Of a DNA stretch of 64,000 nt, positions 49,560 through 60,709 are shown piece by piece. Source of the DNA: Dryococelus australis. Its lineage: Eukaryota; Arthropoda; Insecta; Phasmatodea; Phasmatidae. The position numbers and the translations under genes are program-made. The notes under the pieces are model-generated. The model saw nothing but the letters and a program-made list of their open reading frames with translations. It had not been told where the DNA came from and ran no database searches. The stretch's first letter is position 1. Each line of letters opens with the position of its first letter. The stretch lies in NCBI GenBank assembly GCA_029891345.1, contig CM056993.1, positions 230,111,265 through 230,175,264 on the forward strand, given 5' to 3'.

Positions 49560-50330
49560 ACTGAGATGATAGCTATAAGAACTTGAGGTATAACTTAACG
49601 CGCTTTCCTGTTCTGACCTCTTGCACTCCACAAGAAAATAAGAATTTTCAATTTCCTACTACACGAAGGAAAATTATAAAAGGGGCAAGTGCTGATTCCC
49701 TCCTAATGGTTGCTACTCTGGTTCCCTCCTGGAGTGTCTGTAGATTTATTAAGTTGGTTGCTTGGCTGGGTTGTGGACCTTCCCACGTTGGAAGAACTGG
49801 GGTGACAATGTTTAGGTGGAGGGACCTTAATTGGAGGAGGGGAATCAAGCCCCAGGGAAGCTTCACCACGAATGTATCCCTCCCAGGGAGTTTGGTCCAG
49901 CCCACCAAAAATGCTGTCAAAAGTTGTGATGCCAGTTGTCACTGGTTAATTATAGAAAATAACAGAGACAAAACCCTGCCAGAAATTAGTCTGTTCAGAA
50001 CAAAACGCCGGCGGATCTAGTTTGTCAATATAATCCATATTAAGCCAGGGCCAGTCTATACCGAGTATGGAATCCCAGTTGGATTTCAAAACCTCACCTG
50101 AGGGTGGCTGTTCATCAGTTGGCATTATCACCAGTTTAATAAGTGTTTTAAAAGTTTTTGATGTTTCTAATATGTCACCATTGGTAGGTTTGTCTACTGG
50201 AACATTGAGTGCATCTAACTTTCTTTGTAATGCCTGAAGAGCTAATCAGTGTAATTGGCTAGCTTTACCTTTGGAGGTAGTACAAGATATCTCAATATAT
50301 AATCAACACACACAGCAGCTTACTGCCCTG
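49560..50330 (-). pseudogene. Unrecognised decayed coding sequence
   Basis: On the minus strand one frame stays coding-like for about 230 codons with only a few stops. It contains LALQALQRKLDALNVPVDKP, NWDSILGIDWPWLNMDYID and TNFWQGFVSVIFYN, then a stop, then TTFDSIFGGLDQTPWEGYIR and a Pro/Ser/Thr-rich tail. The composition looks like real protein, with Trp and aromatic residues and clustered prolines. I cannot place it in a family. SILGIDW resembles the protease end of retroelements, but the rest does not fit, so a structural protein of a retroelement or an endogenised virus is possible. It lies directly downstream of the errantivirus-like element in the opposite orientation. Confidence 0.4.
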
Positions 50331-50344
50331 AATGCCAGGCATAC

Positions 50345-50700
50345 ATTCAAGCCCTCCTGAGTCCGGTCTTTAATGCAGACTGGGACTGAGGTAAAGAGTA
50401 GCTCGATGAACTGGAGTCCCAGGTTTGTATCTGGCCATAGGTCAGTTGACCCGGTTTGTTCCGTGAGTATTTCTGGTCTTGTTGAGACAATGGGAATAGT
50501 ATCTCAGCCTTGTTCAGGCCAAGTGTGTCTAAGAATTTCTAGTTACAAGAGGACTTAATAGTTGGAAAGCTTTTAATTTGTGGCTCGAAAATAAATAGTG
50601 AAAATACACATTCTCAATTTATCCAGAGGTATAATCAAACACTCCTGGGTCCAACCTTTAACTCAGACTGGGACGGAGGTAATGAGAATTTGTGATTCTG
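50345..50700. repeat. Duplicated segment of about 50 bp
   Basis: 50352-50400 and 50637-50686 match closely (CTCCTGRGTCC, TTTAA, GCAGACTGGGAC or CAGACTGGGAC, then GAGGTAA), 285 bases apart. They may be flanks or subrepeats of an unidentified LTR. Confidence 0.55.
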
Positions 50701-53630
50701 GATAATTGAGGGTGAACCTTACTGGAGGTGCGGGCGATCCAGACAATATTTGGTATTTTCCCTGAATCTTCTACAGATTAAGGAATATAGCCCTGGCTTT
50801 GTGTAAGATGAGGATAACCAAATATGTTCGAGTTGTAAGCACCTGTTAGCAAGCAGTTGCTTAAGTTAAAATGAGCCAATTAAATAAAAGTAACTTTCTA
50901 GGTTATTCTGAAATGAGCAACAAAAGGATTCAAGTTACAATTAAACATATTTTTATTTATAATTGGAAACACAATGGTAATGCGTAGCTCTGTGCATTGA
51001 TAAACAAAATGATGTTAATATTTAAGGCATGTGAAGGCAAACCTGCATCAAGAGAAAAGAAAACACAATGATTCTAAATTACGTAATTCTCGTGAAGAAA
51101 GAAGGGGGACACTCCAGAAGGGACATCGGCATGACCTGCTATCGCGGATGGACGTTGAGATATCTCTAGTTGATGTGATGATGGCATCCTTGTCTGAGGA
51201 CGGCGTCTCTGGAAGCTGTCGCGAGTACCTAGCACTGAGACTTCACAGATTATGACTTTGGCGTGTATGGCCTAGTGGTCATGAACAACCCTGTTTAAGA
51301 TGTGCTCAGTCTTTTGCAGACAGTCAGGTCAGGGTGACAGCCAATTCCCCAGATGGTGCCTTCAGCTGCAGGGATAACGACTTTCCTCAGCTGCTGTTTG
51401 GCACCTCCTTAAATACGAGAAATTTTAACTTGTTGGCTGTGAGATAGGTGCAGGGATGGCTAGCCTTGCCTCACAGGGGTGGTTTTATACTTGTGGCCCA
51501 TGCCACCATTTCTTATCTCCTCGGCAGGAGGCTTTTGACATATCTATCACCTTTCCACGAGGCTCTGGCAGCAGTGACGACCTCGTGTGTTGGGTGCTGC
51601 CCTCCTGCAGCATCCCTCCGAACTAGCTTCTTTGGATCTGGCATGTCGGTAACTCGTCAAACAGTTCAAATTCTCAAGCAGGAAATGGGCGACCACATGG
51701 CAGCCTTTGGGTGGGCAGGGCAGTACAATTTCAAATAATTACAGCGTGTCTGTAATTGCTCACTAGGCTGGGAGCAATCCTGTAGGCACGGATTGATTGT
51801 CTGCCAGCATGTGACTTGCCCATATGAGTTTATTTGCTCGATGATGGGGCGAAATCTGCCTGTAGTGTGCGCATGCCAATGCGCAGGAAAGCGACATGTC
51901 AAACTATAAATTTAGATGATTTTCCTGATAGTACCATTAAGTTTTATTTTTTTAGGATTAACTTAAAAGTACATGATAAAGGGGTGGGAAAGATCAAGCA
52001 ACTTTTATTCACTCCAACTTCAAGTTCCGTTAAGTAATGGACACGGTTACCTGGTGAACCCCGTGTGGTTTTGTGCGTGTGTGTCAACAAGACTGTGACT
52101 GTAGTGAGGACCCTTTAACTCCATGAAGGGAACAGTGTTGGGTCCCAAAAGGGAAAATTTTCCTTGGAACACTGAACTGTTTAAGACATTCTGAGAACGT
52201 TGCCCTGCAATTAATAGTGAGAGTGATGGGAGCGATGGTCTCTCTATCCTGCAGCTGAAGGAGCCACTTGCAGCCCCTCCTGATGTGGCAAGTTTTCCAG
52301 AGAGACTGCTGTGTTGGGGCATTTATGACAGGTGTTCCGAATGCTTTTCTGTGTGCTGAAGTACTCATGTCGCTCGGAACTCCCACACTGCAGACGAGAT
52401 GACAGCAAGACAACCCCTCCTTGGCTTGGCCCCATACCCCAGGTTCCTTTTGCAGAAGATGGCTCCGGTGGAGCAGTTGTGTGGCTGTGACCATAGTCCG
52501 ATTCCTGGTGGGCTTGGCTTGCTCCAGTCTTTTTTCTGGCATGGCTGAATCTGGAGAGCCGAGCAGTTGATTCTGGTTTACAGAACAAGATGGACCCACT
52601 ACTGCACAATGGTGTTTGGTGTGTGTGAAAAGACTTCTCAAGGTTGGAACTGTCCTTATGCCGGCTTGTGGACCAACCCAGAAGAGAAACAATAAATTGT
52701 ATTTTGTGTGTGTTGCCTGAACTGTTAGATTTCTTCTACAGTTTAGAGAAATAAAAAGTAGGTAGGATTAGCTCTCAAAGTGTTGAGTGGGTTATTGGTG
52801 TAACTGTTGCTGCTCAGAAACTATGTATTCTATTTTGTTAGTTTAAGAGAACAGTCAGCACCTTGCATCTCCTTAAGACTACAAGAAGTTAAATGATGTT
52901 TACCTGGACCTGTTTAGCCGTCAGAAATAATACTTATTTTTTTGTTGTTAGACTAGAAGATGGAAAGGGTACCACTGCTGTGGTTTTGTCGTGCCTGATG
53001 CTTGGCCACTGTTGTTTCAGTTGTGTTGAGAGTGGGGGGGGGGGGGGGGGGGGCAAGGCGGGTAGCATGTCATGCAGTAGCTGGCCATGGTGTATGCAGT
53101 CTTGGAGACCCACAATCTGTATGTCTACTTCAAGTCTATGATTGTTGTGAAAAATCAGGATCTCCTAGAAGAAGTCTCATCCAGATGGCCTGCGCGCGTG
53201 TTGTCAAGTTGGTCTAGAAAGTCTACTTTGACATTTTTTTTTAAACCTTGTGAAATTTTGATATGGAGAGACAGTTACTGTGATTGACCAGACCAGTTTT
53301 AAGGGAGAGAAAGAAGCGGTTTCTATACCATGATATAGGCACCTATCCAGAAGGTCATAATACCCACTTGTAACAAGTAAGTTGAACAATGTGTTAGACA
53401 GTTTTTGAAAAAACTCTGGTCTTCGAAAAAATTATAAAAACAAAAGATAAAAAAAAAAAAAAAAATTGTAATGAAGGAATCTCTGTGTAGGAGCAAATAG
53501 TTGATAGATTGGTCAACAGGTTAGGGACGACCATAAGGATTTGGAGACCCTCACCGTCAGATATGTAAAGGAGAAAACCATGTATTGTCAAAAGAATTGT
53601 TTTTATAAAACCGATTGTCAGATGTACAAG
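50701..53630. other. GC-richer intron stretch without a supported gene
   Basis: The longest frames (minus 52084-52692, 202 codons; plus 51448-51738) overlap other frames and have no recognised domain. An AATAAA lies at about 52690 on the plus strand, and another at 52750, in LTR-like or transcript-end-like context. A G20 run is at 53034-53053. The region could hold the unpaired 3' LTR of the errantivirus-like element, but I cannot show it. Confidence 0.3.
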
Positions 53631-56600
53631 ATACATCCTGTGAACCCATTGCTGTTATAAATTAGAATTTAGTTCTAAATTAATTTGTGGGAGTTCATAA
53701 ATCACTACGCATCATAACATGTAAAGTAGCTGAAACTGGCCTACTAAAATTTTTTTTGTCGTATTTTCTAAGATTTTTCATTTTTGTTCAGATGCCCTTA
53801 TATTTTTGGAAGACCTTTTTAGTTATGAGGAGTTAAAACTTTTTTTGTTAGGATTAGTTATTTTATTTTAAAATTAAAGGTGTAAAGGTTTTTCTATTTG
53901 TCTTTCCTTGGAATATTCCTTTTACCTTTTACCTTAGGTGTGTTTTGGAAGGTTCTACAGATGCTGCGTTCGGTAGTGTTATCATTTTTTTCGAGCTGCC
54001 AAGCTGAGGTTAGTTTCAAGATTTCACTTTTTTTCGCAGTTTAACTGTTTTTAGATGTGATATACATTTTTCCTGCCGCCACTGCATTGTCTGGATTTTC
54101 AAACAAATTTTTGTGAGTTTTCGTGCAGTATGTTTTACTTCGTATGTTCCATAGATAGTTCCATGCAGTTTTGTTTTGCTATAGCAGCTGCGAGTTCAGA
54201 GCTGCTGCCAGGGGTAAGGGGAGCGTTTCGTGCTGTAGGCAACAGATGTAGTGTAGGCCACTCAGGGAAAAGGGGAGTGAGGCGGTAGGAGCGCTTGACT
54301 TCAGGTAACTGCTAGGAGCATGTAGAGCATGCTGATTGGTTGGAAGGAGCGAGGCGAGGTGAGTAATATGATGTGAGGTCACAAGTGGCATAGTTGTTGG
54401 TGTGCCGGCAAGCAGGGTGGAAGTGTCTGAGAAGCCTTCTGGAGGAGGCCACCTAGAATCATCATGATGCATTAAGTATATTTGTTTGTAATTGTTTGTT
54501 TTGATTGATCGAGACATTCTTTCCAGATCTCACGAAAAATGGAATCCATCAATCTTTTAAATAACCTTTTTTTTGGGTAATTTGTAGAAGTAGTCGAGGT
54601 CGAAATGCCGAGAAAGAGATACTGTTCTGAGCTGTGAACTAGACGTTAATAGAGGTAAGGCTATAAAGATAGGAACTTATAGTCATAAGATGAAGTTGCT
54701 GTAGAGTTGTTGATTTTCAGTCGCGAATAAGTTGTGAAGTGTCCAGGCATCATTTAGCCAATAAATGTAGATGAGAATCAAGTTTTTACTTTAGAGTTCA
54801 TTTTGTTCATGGTTTTGGATTTGAAGGTTGGTACTTGGCCCTGAAGTAAACTTGTTATTGTGGTGTAACTCAAGTGACTGGTGATTATGTTTTATTAAGT
54901 TTCCGACACATAATTTTTTTAAATTCCTACTTCGTTTTATTTACTTCACGTTTTCTTCCAGATAATTTAGGCCAATCTTAACCTTACTAATTATTTTTAA
55001 TGAACTGTTGAGTAGTATTTGAGAGAAACTGATTCCTGTTTATGTTCAACGAGACTTATTATTATTTTTGAAGCTGAAGTTTTCTTAAATGATTGAACTG
55101 ACATAACCTCTAACGCAGACATCTCGTTTTTATAATCTTGGTTTTGTGGTAATTTTCTAGTTGTACTTTTCATGTTATGTAACTCAAAGAAATACTTAGT
55201 TCATTCAACGAGACATATGGGGCTTAGATAAATTGCTATCTTTGATTAAGGTGACTTAAAGAATAATTTTTGGAATTTTTTTTATTTTGCTAGAGATTGG
55301 TTGTTACCAGTTACCAAATAATTATATTTTTAATTTTGCCAAAGGTTTTCCTTACCTGAAGTTGTGTTATCTGAATTGTATTGAGATATAAACAAATATT
55401 AAATGACTATTGAGTAAAGTAAATCTCCACAAAGGAAACTTAGTTGTATCGCCTTTATATAAATTTTCAATTTATGTACTCTTTTTACAATTCTATTTTT
55501 GTTGTTGTTTATTGATATTTTTTTAAATTTAATTTATGTGATTCACAGAAAGAGATTGAAATTTATAATTTAGTCTGTTGTTTGTTTATTTATTTTTTTA
55601 TTATTGTAATATTACTCACTGTATAAATACTAATTTTCTATTATGAATTAATGTGTTTTCCTTCATTTTTTTTTTAAATTGAGTACATATTAGGTGTAAC
55701 CTCTCTCAAGTATCTCTATAACCTCGGAGTATTAGTGTTGGGTCCAGATAGTGAGTAATTATTGGTTTGTGTGATATTTATGTTTAAGTAATTGTGGTTT
55801 ACCACAATTACTCCCTCTGCAGTATCAGAACTGCAAAAAAATACCCTTTTATTTCACGCAGTTAAAGCAAGTGTAACTACCCCCCCCCCCCCCCCAACCT
55901 TCTGCTTCACTGTTTTGCGATTATTTATTTGTTTTGTTTTTTATTAGGCTTATGTTTGGTTGTTTAGAAGAAATACTGAAGTTTAATATTTATGTCATAC
56001 AAATGCGTGAGTAATTTTAGTTCAAAAGGGTTTCGTGCTGGCCCTTTGTTTACGCACTTGGTGAAGGCTACCTTCTTGTTTGAGAGTGTTTGTTTTAAGG
56101 TCGCCAAGTATTATTTTGAAGTTCTAGTTACCGCCTTAAAATTCTTCAGCCCTATTCCTACCCCTCCCGCCCCTTTAACAATTGGTTTTCGGCACCAAGA
56201 ATAATAAGATTTTGCCTGTAGCTAATTTTTTATTTTAAATTTTTTTAACAATATCCCATGTATTGTACATTGATTTGTGCCCTCTATAATTAAAGTGTTA
56301 ATCAGTGTGCGTGTTATTACTTGTGGATCTGTCAATAGTTATAGGATTTCTCTTGGTTTAATTACTGTGTTTGACATCTTATTACGTTAGTTTTTTGGAC
56401 TCCAATCTGTTAACACTTTGGTTTGATTTCTATAACGATTGGTGATGACCCATAGAGTTTCCAGTATTTCTTGTCTGATAGACATCTGTATTTTTGTAGT
56501 GATTAATATTTCATTTAAAAATGTGTGATTTTTGAGAGCATAGCAAATAAAATATGGTAGTTGATTCATTTCACTACGACCTTCAATAATTAATAATTTA

Positions 56601-56650
56601 AAACCACATCCTCTGATCTTCTCATGGCTGGTTTAGTCACAAGTGTGTGC
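53631..56650. other. AT-rich intron sequence, nothing recognised
   Basis: Long T-rich and A-rich runs, a C16 run at 55880-55895, and no domain-bearing frame. Confidence 0.45.
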
Positions 56651-56660
56651 AAGTTAAGAT

Positions 56661-58682
56661 TAGAGTTGTTCCAATACCATGTTTTCCAATACCGATACCC
56701 CGATACCAATGCCCTTCGCACTGAATTTTAGAAAAAGTATTACTTTTAATAATACATTAAAAAACATTTTTCCTAGACTCATTTCAATAAAGAAAATTAA
56801 GTTTAAAATATAAGATATAATTTATTGTAATCCGACACAAAATGCAAGCTGACCTAAAACTTTCAAACCCTCTGAAAATGAAAATAATATGACACCACAT
56901 GCAAGTCAAATTTTAAATGTCCGCACGCACTATCAGCTAAGAGCGCACAGAGAAATTATCGATCAGGTAATGTGATGGCTGTTGCTTTGGGGGGAAGGGG
57001 ATGGGGGCAGGAGGATTACCTCTCCTCTCCATGCCGCTACTTGTTGGCAACACCTTGCACGTGTGGCAAATATATACCTGTTAAAATAATAAATCATAGT
57101 TCACTGCAAAGAAATCTTGTAATTTTGAAACAGAAATATGGCCATTACAATTGATTTCTTCACTGTATTTAATAATTAATGATTCAAAATGACCACCTCC
57201 GATTTTTCCTGTCCTGAGTTACACTGCTCTCAGTTTGGTGCTTACCTACCAAATATTAGATGGCAAAAGGTGTCGAACAGGCACTTACATATTATCAGTT
57301 TATTCAAAGATGCAGTTCTATTGAAATAAATTAATGTAAATCCTTTGATTGCCCTGCAAGAAGTTTCTAAAAATGAACCAGTGTCAACTCGACAGATGTG
57401 TTGGGAAGACAAGATATTAGACAGTGCACCACAGAACAGTTATAAATGGTGGTACGCATGACGTATTTCACATTCAGTTACTATATGTTTTCATAACAAC
57501 ATGCTTAAAAACGATAGTTGCGGGAAATCTTAGGTGACATGACTTGAAATATACTTCAATCAGCGCAAAACGCTAAACAATAAAAGGTTAACATTATTTA
57601 AATAGGAATTTCACCGGGACCACAAAAAATTATTGAAGCAATTTATTTCTTCTTATTTTTTTTATATTTTTTTTTGTAATGTGCGACACACAGTAAAAAC
57701 CTTGTTAATTCGAAGTGCTCGGGACCTAATTTTTCGACTTCGAATAACATAATTTCAAATTATCAAATTTAAAAAAAGTTTAATTTATGTGTATTAAAGA
57801 AATGCACATTTTTCCTTTCCAAAGTAAACACAACTACAGGCCCGGGAATAACTACCCACTCAAAGTTATAACCCTGTTTCAGGGAACCATAAAATTTTTG
57901 GTTGAAAAAAGGCAAAAATTTGAAGGAAATAGACCAAAAATAAGTTTGTTGCATTTATCTTGGTCATTAATTATATGTTCACGTGCAGTAAAATATAGGT
58001 GTTGTAATTGTTGCCTTTAACTGCTACACCAAAATATAAAAAACAAAAAAAAAAAAAGCAAAGTTTGGTTAAAAACTGCAGTCGTGGTAGCCAGAATCAT
58101 CTCGCTCCGTCTAGTATAAATGCACTTCCCGCGAATATTGTCGCGATCCCACACTGCCTGGCCGACCAGCGTGGAGCCAAGTGTGCCCTGTGGTTTTTGT
58201 GTCAAGCAACCCCTCCCTAAGCTCGCTCCTTCTGGCCTCTGAAAAGGTCGCTCGCTCGCTCCCTTCGTCTTCTTTGTCCCCCCTCCCCCCTTTTTTATCA
58301 GACTACCATCCACCGGCTGTCCGTCTTCCCTCCCCTTAGCCATTCCGCCCACACCGCTTCGCTTCGCATAGCTTCCTCTTTTAACCTCTTCAGCGGGTAG
58401 AAGAGGGGACGAAAACCAGTCAACAGACCTGAAAACTCTGGCATGATCATATAAAATCCTATTCTTCCATTTGGGGGCGAATACACACTTCGAGTTATAT
58501 ATGATTTCGAATTAATATACACACTGAAATACTGTAATTTTTGTTTCTAAAGAAAGTAATATTCTGACTTAATTGTCTGCAACAGATACTAATGTATCAG
58601 CCTGATACCATAGCCGATACAGATACATTGGGAAAAGGCAAAGTATCGGTAGATACCGATACTTAGTATCGGAACAACTATA
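56661..58682. mobile_element. hAT-like element (2.02 kb) with perfect 8-bp duplication
   Basis: The left end TAGAGTTGTTCC and the inverted right end TATAGTTGTTCC match at 11 of 12, followed by CCGATAC-rich subterminal repeats on both sides. The flanks are GTTAAGAT at 56653-56660 and again at 58683-58690, identical. No transposase frame is evident. The interior appears composite: about 56850-56915 resembles part of the TA element at 25490-25540, and 57690-58530 has CAGTAAAAACC/TTAATTCGAA-type words at one end and inverted AATTCGAA words at the other, like a nested pogo-type element. Confidence 0.85.
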
Positions 58683-58690
58683 GTTAAGAT

Positions 58691-59502
58691 TAAATTAATT
58701 ACAATTCTTTGCTAAAACGTCTGTTTAAATTGTACACCCAGTTGGGTGGTACTTGTGACTGGACTTGGCAAACAACAATTCAACATAGGTACAAAGTGAG
58801 GCATGTATTTACTTATTTGGCTACAATTTTTCAACTACTAGTGTGTGTGTATAAAGATATGCCATTTAAAAGGGCATAAAATGTGATTTTTGTACTTTAT
58901 TTATTTTAAAACATCTATGGCCAACAGTGTGACCATATTCAAATTAAATTTTGGTCTGATGTACCTTTCTTTATAGTCATATTTTATTAGACTACAATCT
59001 TACCAGTTTGCACTAATTTAAGTTTAAGGTTTATACTTTAATATAACACTAAATATGTATGGCACACAATGCACCACAATAAATAATAACATAAAATAAG
59101 GCAAATTGTGTGCTTGTAACAATTAGAACACAAAGTCGAATTAGTTTGATACAATGTTGACACACATCACTGTACAAAATTTAGGGTTATATAATTTTTG
59201 TATGGGTTTATGTAATACTTGTTTTAAATTGACTGGGATAATACACCTTACTCGAACCATTTATTCCAGATCTTCAAGGGAAATTTTTTTTTAACTTATC
59301 TACCCTATTTTAAAAATTGGGAAATAAATGTTTAATTCATTAAGATATAAACTAACAATGGTACAGCCATAATCACTAAAAATAATGATTAAAACAAATG
59401 GTACAGGTACACTAAAATTTATTTTCAGGCCAAAAAAATTGATGGTACTTGATTCTAAGCCACACTCTTGCTTGTCACTAATATTTAAAAAAAAAAAATG
59501 TT
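58691..59502. other. AT-rich intron sequence, nothing recognised
   Basis: The reading frame at 59300-59641 is largely the SINE copy in translation. No gene is supported. Confidence 0.45.
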
Positions 59503-59772
59503 TGACAGAGTGGAGTGGGTGGTGTGGAGAGATTTGGGTAGCTCTTAACAACGAGGTCTTGAGAGCTGATGAGGTGAAGGGAGGAGAGTATGGAGCAGCA
59601 TCAGAATGTAAGGACGGGGGGAATGGGAGAGCCCTGAACAAACTAGCCGACCAGCGGCATCACCCAGCACGACTCCACATGAAAAGATCCAGCAGCGACC
59701 TTGCCAGGAATGAAACCTGATTCACCTAGGTGGGAGGTGATAACACTAACCACTACACCTCCGTGTGACCTA
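59503..59772 (-). mobile_element. tRNA-derived SINE, copy 3
   Basis: On the minus strand the head GGAGGTGTAGTGGTTAGTGT (A box) and GGTTTCATTCC (B box) is the most tRNA-like of the three copies. The body GCTGGTCGGCTAGTTTGTTC, CCGTCCTTACATTC, TGCTCCATACTCTCCTCCCT, GCTCTCAAGACCTCG and CACACCACCCACTCC matches copies 1 and 2. It lies about 260 bases downstream (minus strand) of a ValRS exon boundary, in the intron. Confidence 0.82.
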
Positions 59773-60034
59773 GAGTGGAATAAATACAGTACAAAACAGT
59801 GCAATTAGGTGTGTAACTTATAGCAATTGGAAATAAATTGTTTATGTATCTGTAGTTTGTTTGTATCTTAACATAGTGTTCAAATAATTTTATGCAAGTA
59901 GCTGTCAACAATTATTCTTTGAAAAGTTTCACAAATTATGCTAAATTAACATTATTCTACATTAAACGAACAACAGTCACAAAGAATATAGATCATTACT
60001 AGCAAGAAGACCACAGTCTTATAACTGTAATTAC

Positions 60035-60180
60035 CACTGGGGTTTAATGAGTGGTTCCACAACATCCTTCGATCTGCTACAAATGGGTACAACCATAGGA
60101 TTGTCTCTGATTTCACGGAAGAGACCTCTTTCTTTGAGTCCTTCGATTACTGCCTTTCTTGCATCAAACCTCTTCATACC
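60035..60180 (-). CDS. ValRS: Valyl-tRNA synthetase, internal exon 1 of 5 visible
   Basis: This is the most 5' ValRS exon in the window. It encodes 48 codons plus two bases, starting [20 protein letters not shown] and containing [22 protein letters not shown]. This matches the segment of eukaryotic class Ia valyl-tRNA synthetase between the editing domain and the return to the Rossmann-fold catalytic core. ValRS charges tRNA-Val with valine in the cytosol and hydrolyses mischarged threonine. The acceptor is ...TTGCAACAG just right of 60180 and the donor is GTAATT from 60034. The exon ends in phase 2 (TG), and the next exon supplies G to restore the conserved Trp of PQWYV. Upstream exons, including the HIGH-motif region, must lie beyond 64 kb. 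The frame is intact, so this looks like a functional exon. Confidence 0.93.
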
Positions 60181-60404
60181 CTGTTGCAAGAGAAACATTT
60201 CAGGTTGGTACAAGTATGAAGATTAAATTGTACTGATAAGGGTACCACCACATAGTACAGAAACGTAATAATTAACTTCAAATTAAAATTTAGATATCTT
60301 ATTAAAACACAACTAAACATCTTTCTTCTGTGGTAGAAGCCATTGCTTAAAAATTTCTGATTTAAGGATTTCATTACCTCCTATTACATCTTTGACTAAC
60401 AGAG

Positions 60405-60705
60405 AGTGCAAACATGATTGAGTTAGTGAGAGAGTGAGTAATTGAAAGAGTATGAATGAGAGAGTGAGAGTGTGAGAGAGAGAGAATGAATGAGAGAATA
60501 AGTGATAGATTGAGTGAGAGAGTGAGCAAGTGTGAGTGAGAGAGAGAGAGAGAGAAGGAACGAGAGAGAGTGGATTAGTGAAAGAATGTGAGTGAGAGAA
60601 AATGAGAGAATGAGTAAGCGAGAGAGTGAGTGAGAAAGTCAGTGGGAGAGAGAGAGAGTGAATGAGAAAGAGTGAGTGCGAGAATGAGTATGAGAGTGTT
60701 TAATT
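60405..60705. repeat. (GAGA/GAGT)n microsatellite, about 300 bp
   Basis: A compound purine-rich tract of GAGAGA, GAGTGA and GAATGA units starts about 225 bases upstream of ValRS exon 60035-60180. The unit GAGTGAGT is also the tail of the LINE at 31156, but no LINE body adjoins this tract. Confidence 0.9.
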
Positions 60706-60709
60706 GAAC

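Noticed and set aside
52084..52692. 202-codon minus-strand open frame
   Set aside because: Long frames on an overlapping minus frame (52244-52609) and no recognised motif suggest a GC-richer region with few stops rather than a gene.
49018..52750. 3' LTR of the errantivirus-like element
   Set aside because: Polyadenylation-like signals exist, but no matching sequence was found upstream of 41.2 kb, so an LTR cannot be claimed.
31145..60705. CRISPR-like array at the short tandem repeats
   Set aside because: Repeats are microsatellites and UTR repeats in a eukaryotic genome, without regular unique spacers or cas genes.
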